Notes under the pieces: generated by a model
What the model saw: only the letters and a program-made list of their open reading frames with translations
Databases searched by the model: none
What the model was told of the DNA's origin: nothing
Source of the DNA: Theobroma cacao
Lineage: Eukaryota; Streptophyta; Magnoliopsida; Malvales; Malvaceae
NCBI RefSeq assembly: GCF_000208745.1
Contig: NC_030859.1
Span: 16,029,426 to 16,093,425 of the forward strand
DNA: 64,000 nt
Reading direction: 5' to 3'
Made by a program: the position numbers and the translations under genes
Shown: positions 63,814 to 64,000 of the stretch, in pieces
How the letters are laid out: the number at the start of each line of letters is the position of its first letter
Position numbering within the stretch: the stretch's first letter is position 1

Positions 63814-64000
63814 ACTGACACGTCATAATAGATGATGACGTAATATGATGACATGGATGTGTGGTATTTTTACCCTTTACATTAACTTTATGTGGACATA
63901 AAGTAACAAGTGACATTTGAGTTATGAAAATTAATTAACCACTAGTTATAAAAGTGTATTTGGTCTAAAATAAAAATATAAAAATTAATTGAACGTAATA
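63814..64000 (+). repeat. dispersed AT-rich repeat, copy B
   Basis: Related to 24029-24125 and possibly to 60-260 and 62800-62960. It starts within 30 bp of the RPL24 truncation point and runs to the window edge. Confidence 0.5.

Noticed and set aside
1..64000. CRISPR arrays, operons, tRNA or rRNA genes
   Set aside because: No spaced identical repeats, no cloverleaf or rRNA segments recognised; the window is plant nuclear DNA.

Overview
The window is plant nuclear DNA. It has long AT-rich spacers, many-exon genes with GT-AG introns, a chloroplast-targeted gene, a P-type PPR gene, a plant-specific B3 (DUF313) family, and LINE, Copia and hAT-like remnants. It is a eudicot; a rosid tree or shrub is plausible, but the sequence alone does not fix the species. 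I found no bacterial-type system, CRISPR array, tRNA or rRNA.

Layout. 1-3.5 kb is AT-rich spacer holding a probable non-autonomous DNA transposon. 3.5-11.2 kb (minus) is a complete 13-exon chlorophyll(ide) b reductase gene, NOL. 222 bp away and divergent, 11.4-13.0 kb (plus) is an intronless PPR gene. 14.1-16.0 kb is a 1.85-kb insertion carrying an intact B3-domain gene plus a scrap of the CstF77 5' end, flanked by a 49-bp direct repeat. 16.7-22.7 kb (minus) is a complete 15-exon gamma-tubulin complex component 5 gene. 25.2-52.0 kb (minus) is a complete 22-exon CstF77 gene. Its 8.9-kb intron 20 holds a decayed L1-type LINE in antisense, and its intron 3 holds a terminal-inverted-repeat element. 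Divergent from CstF77, 52.9-53.7 kb (plus) is the parental B3 gene. 56.5-59.4 kb is a Copia pol remnant split by a 1.73-kb solo LTR. 59.9-60.8 kb is a third, dead B3 copy. 63.5-63.8 kb is a 5'-truncated RPL24 pseudogene.

How it fits together. The host genes are housekeeping and do not form a pathway: chlorophyll b turnover, organelle RNA processing, microtubule nucleation and mRNA 3'-end formation. Two gene pairs are head-to-head (NOL/PPR and CstF77/B3) and probably share promoters. The most unusual structure is the copying of the whole CstF77/B3 promoter plus the B3 gene from about 52-54 kb into 14.1-16.0 kb. Its junctions (49-bp flanking duplication, short fillers, one matching sequence 100 bp away) look like templated break repair rather than transposition. 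Splice models were built by hand from protein-family knowledge and GT/AG sites; reading frame closes across all 13, 15 and 22 exons.
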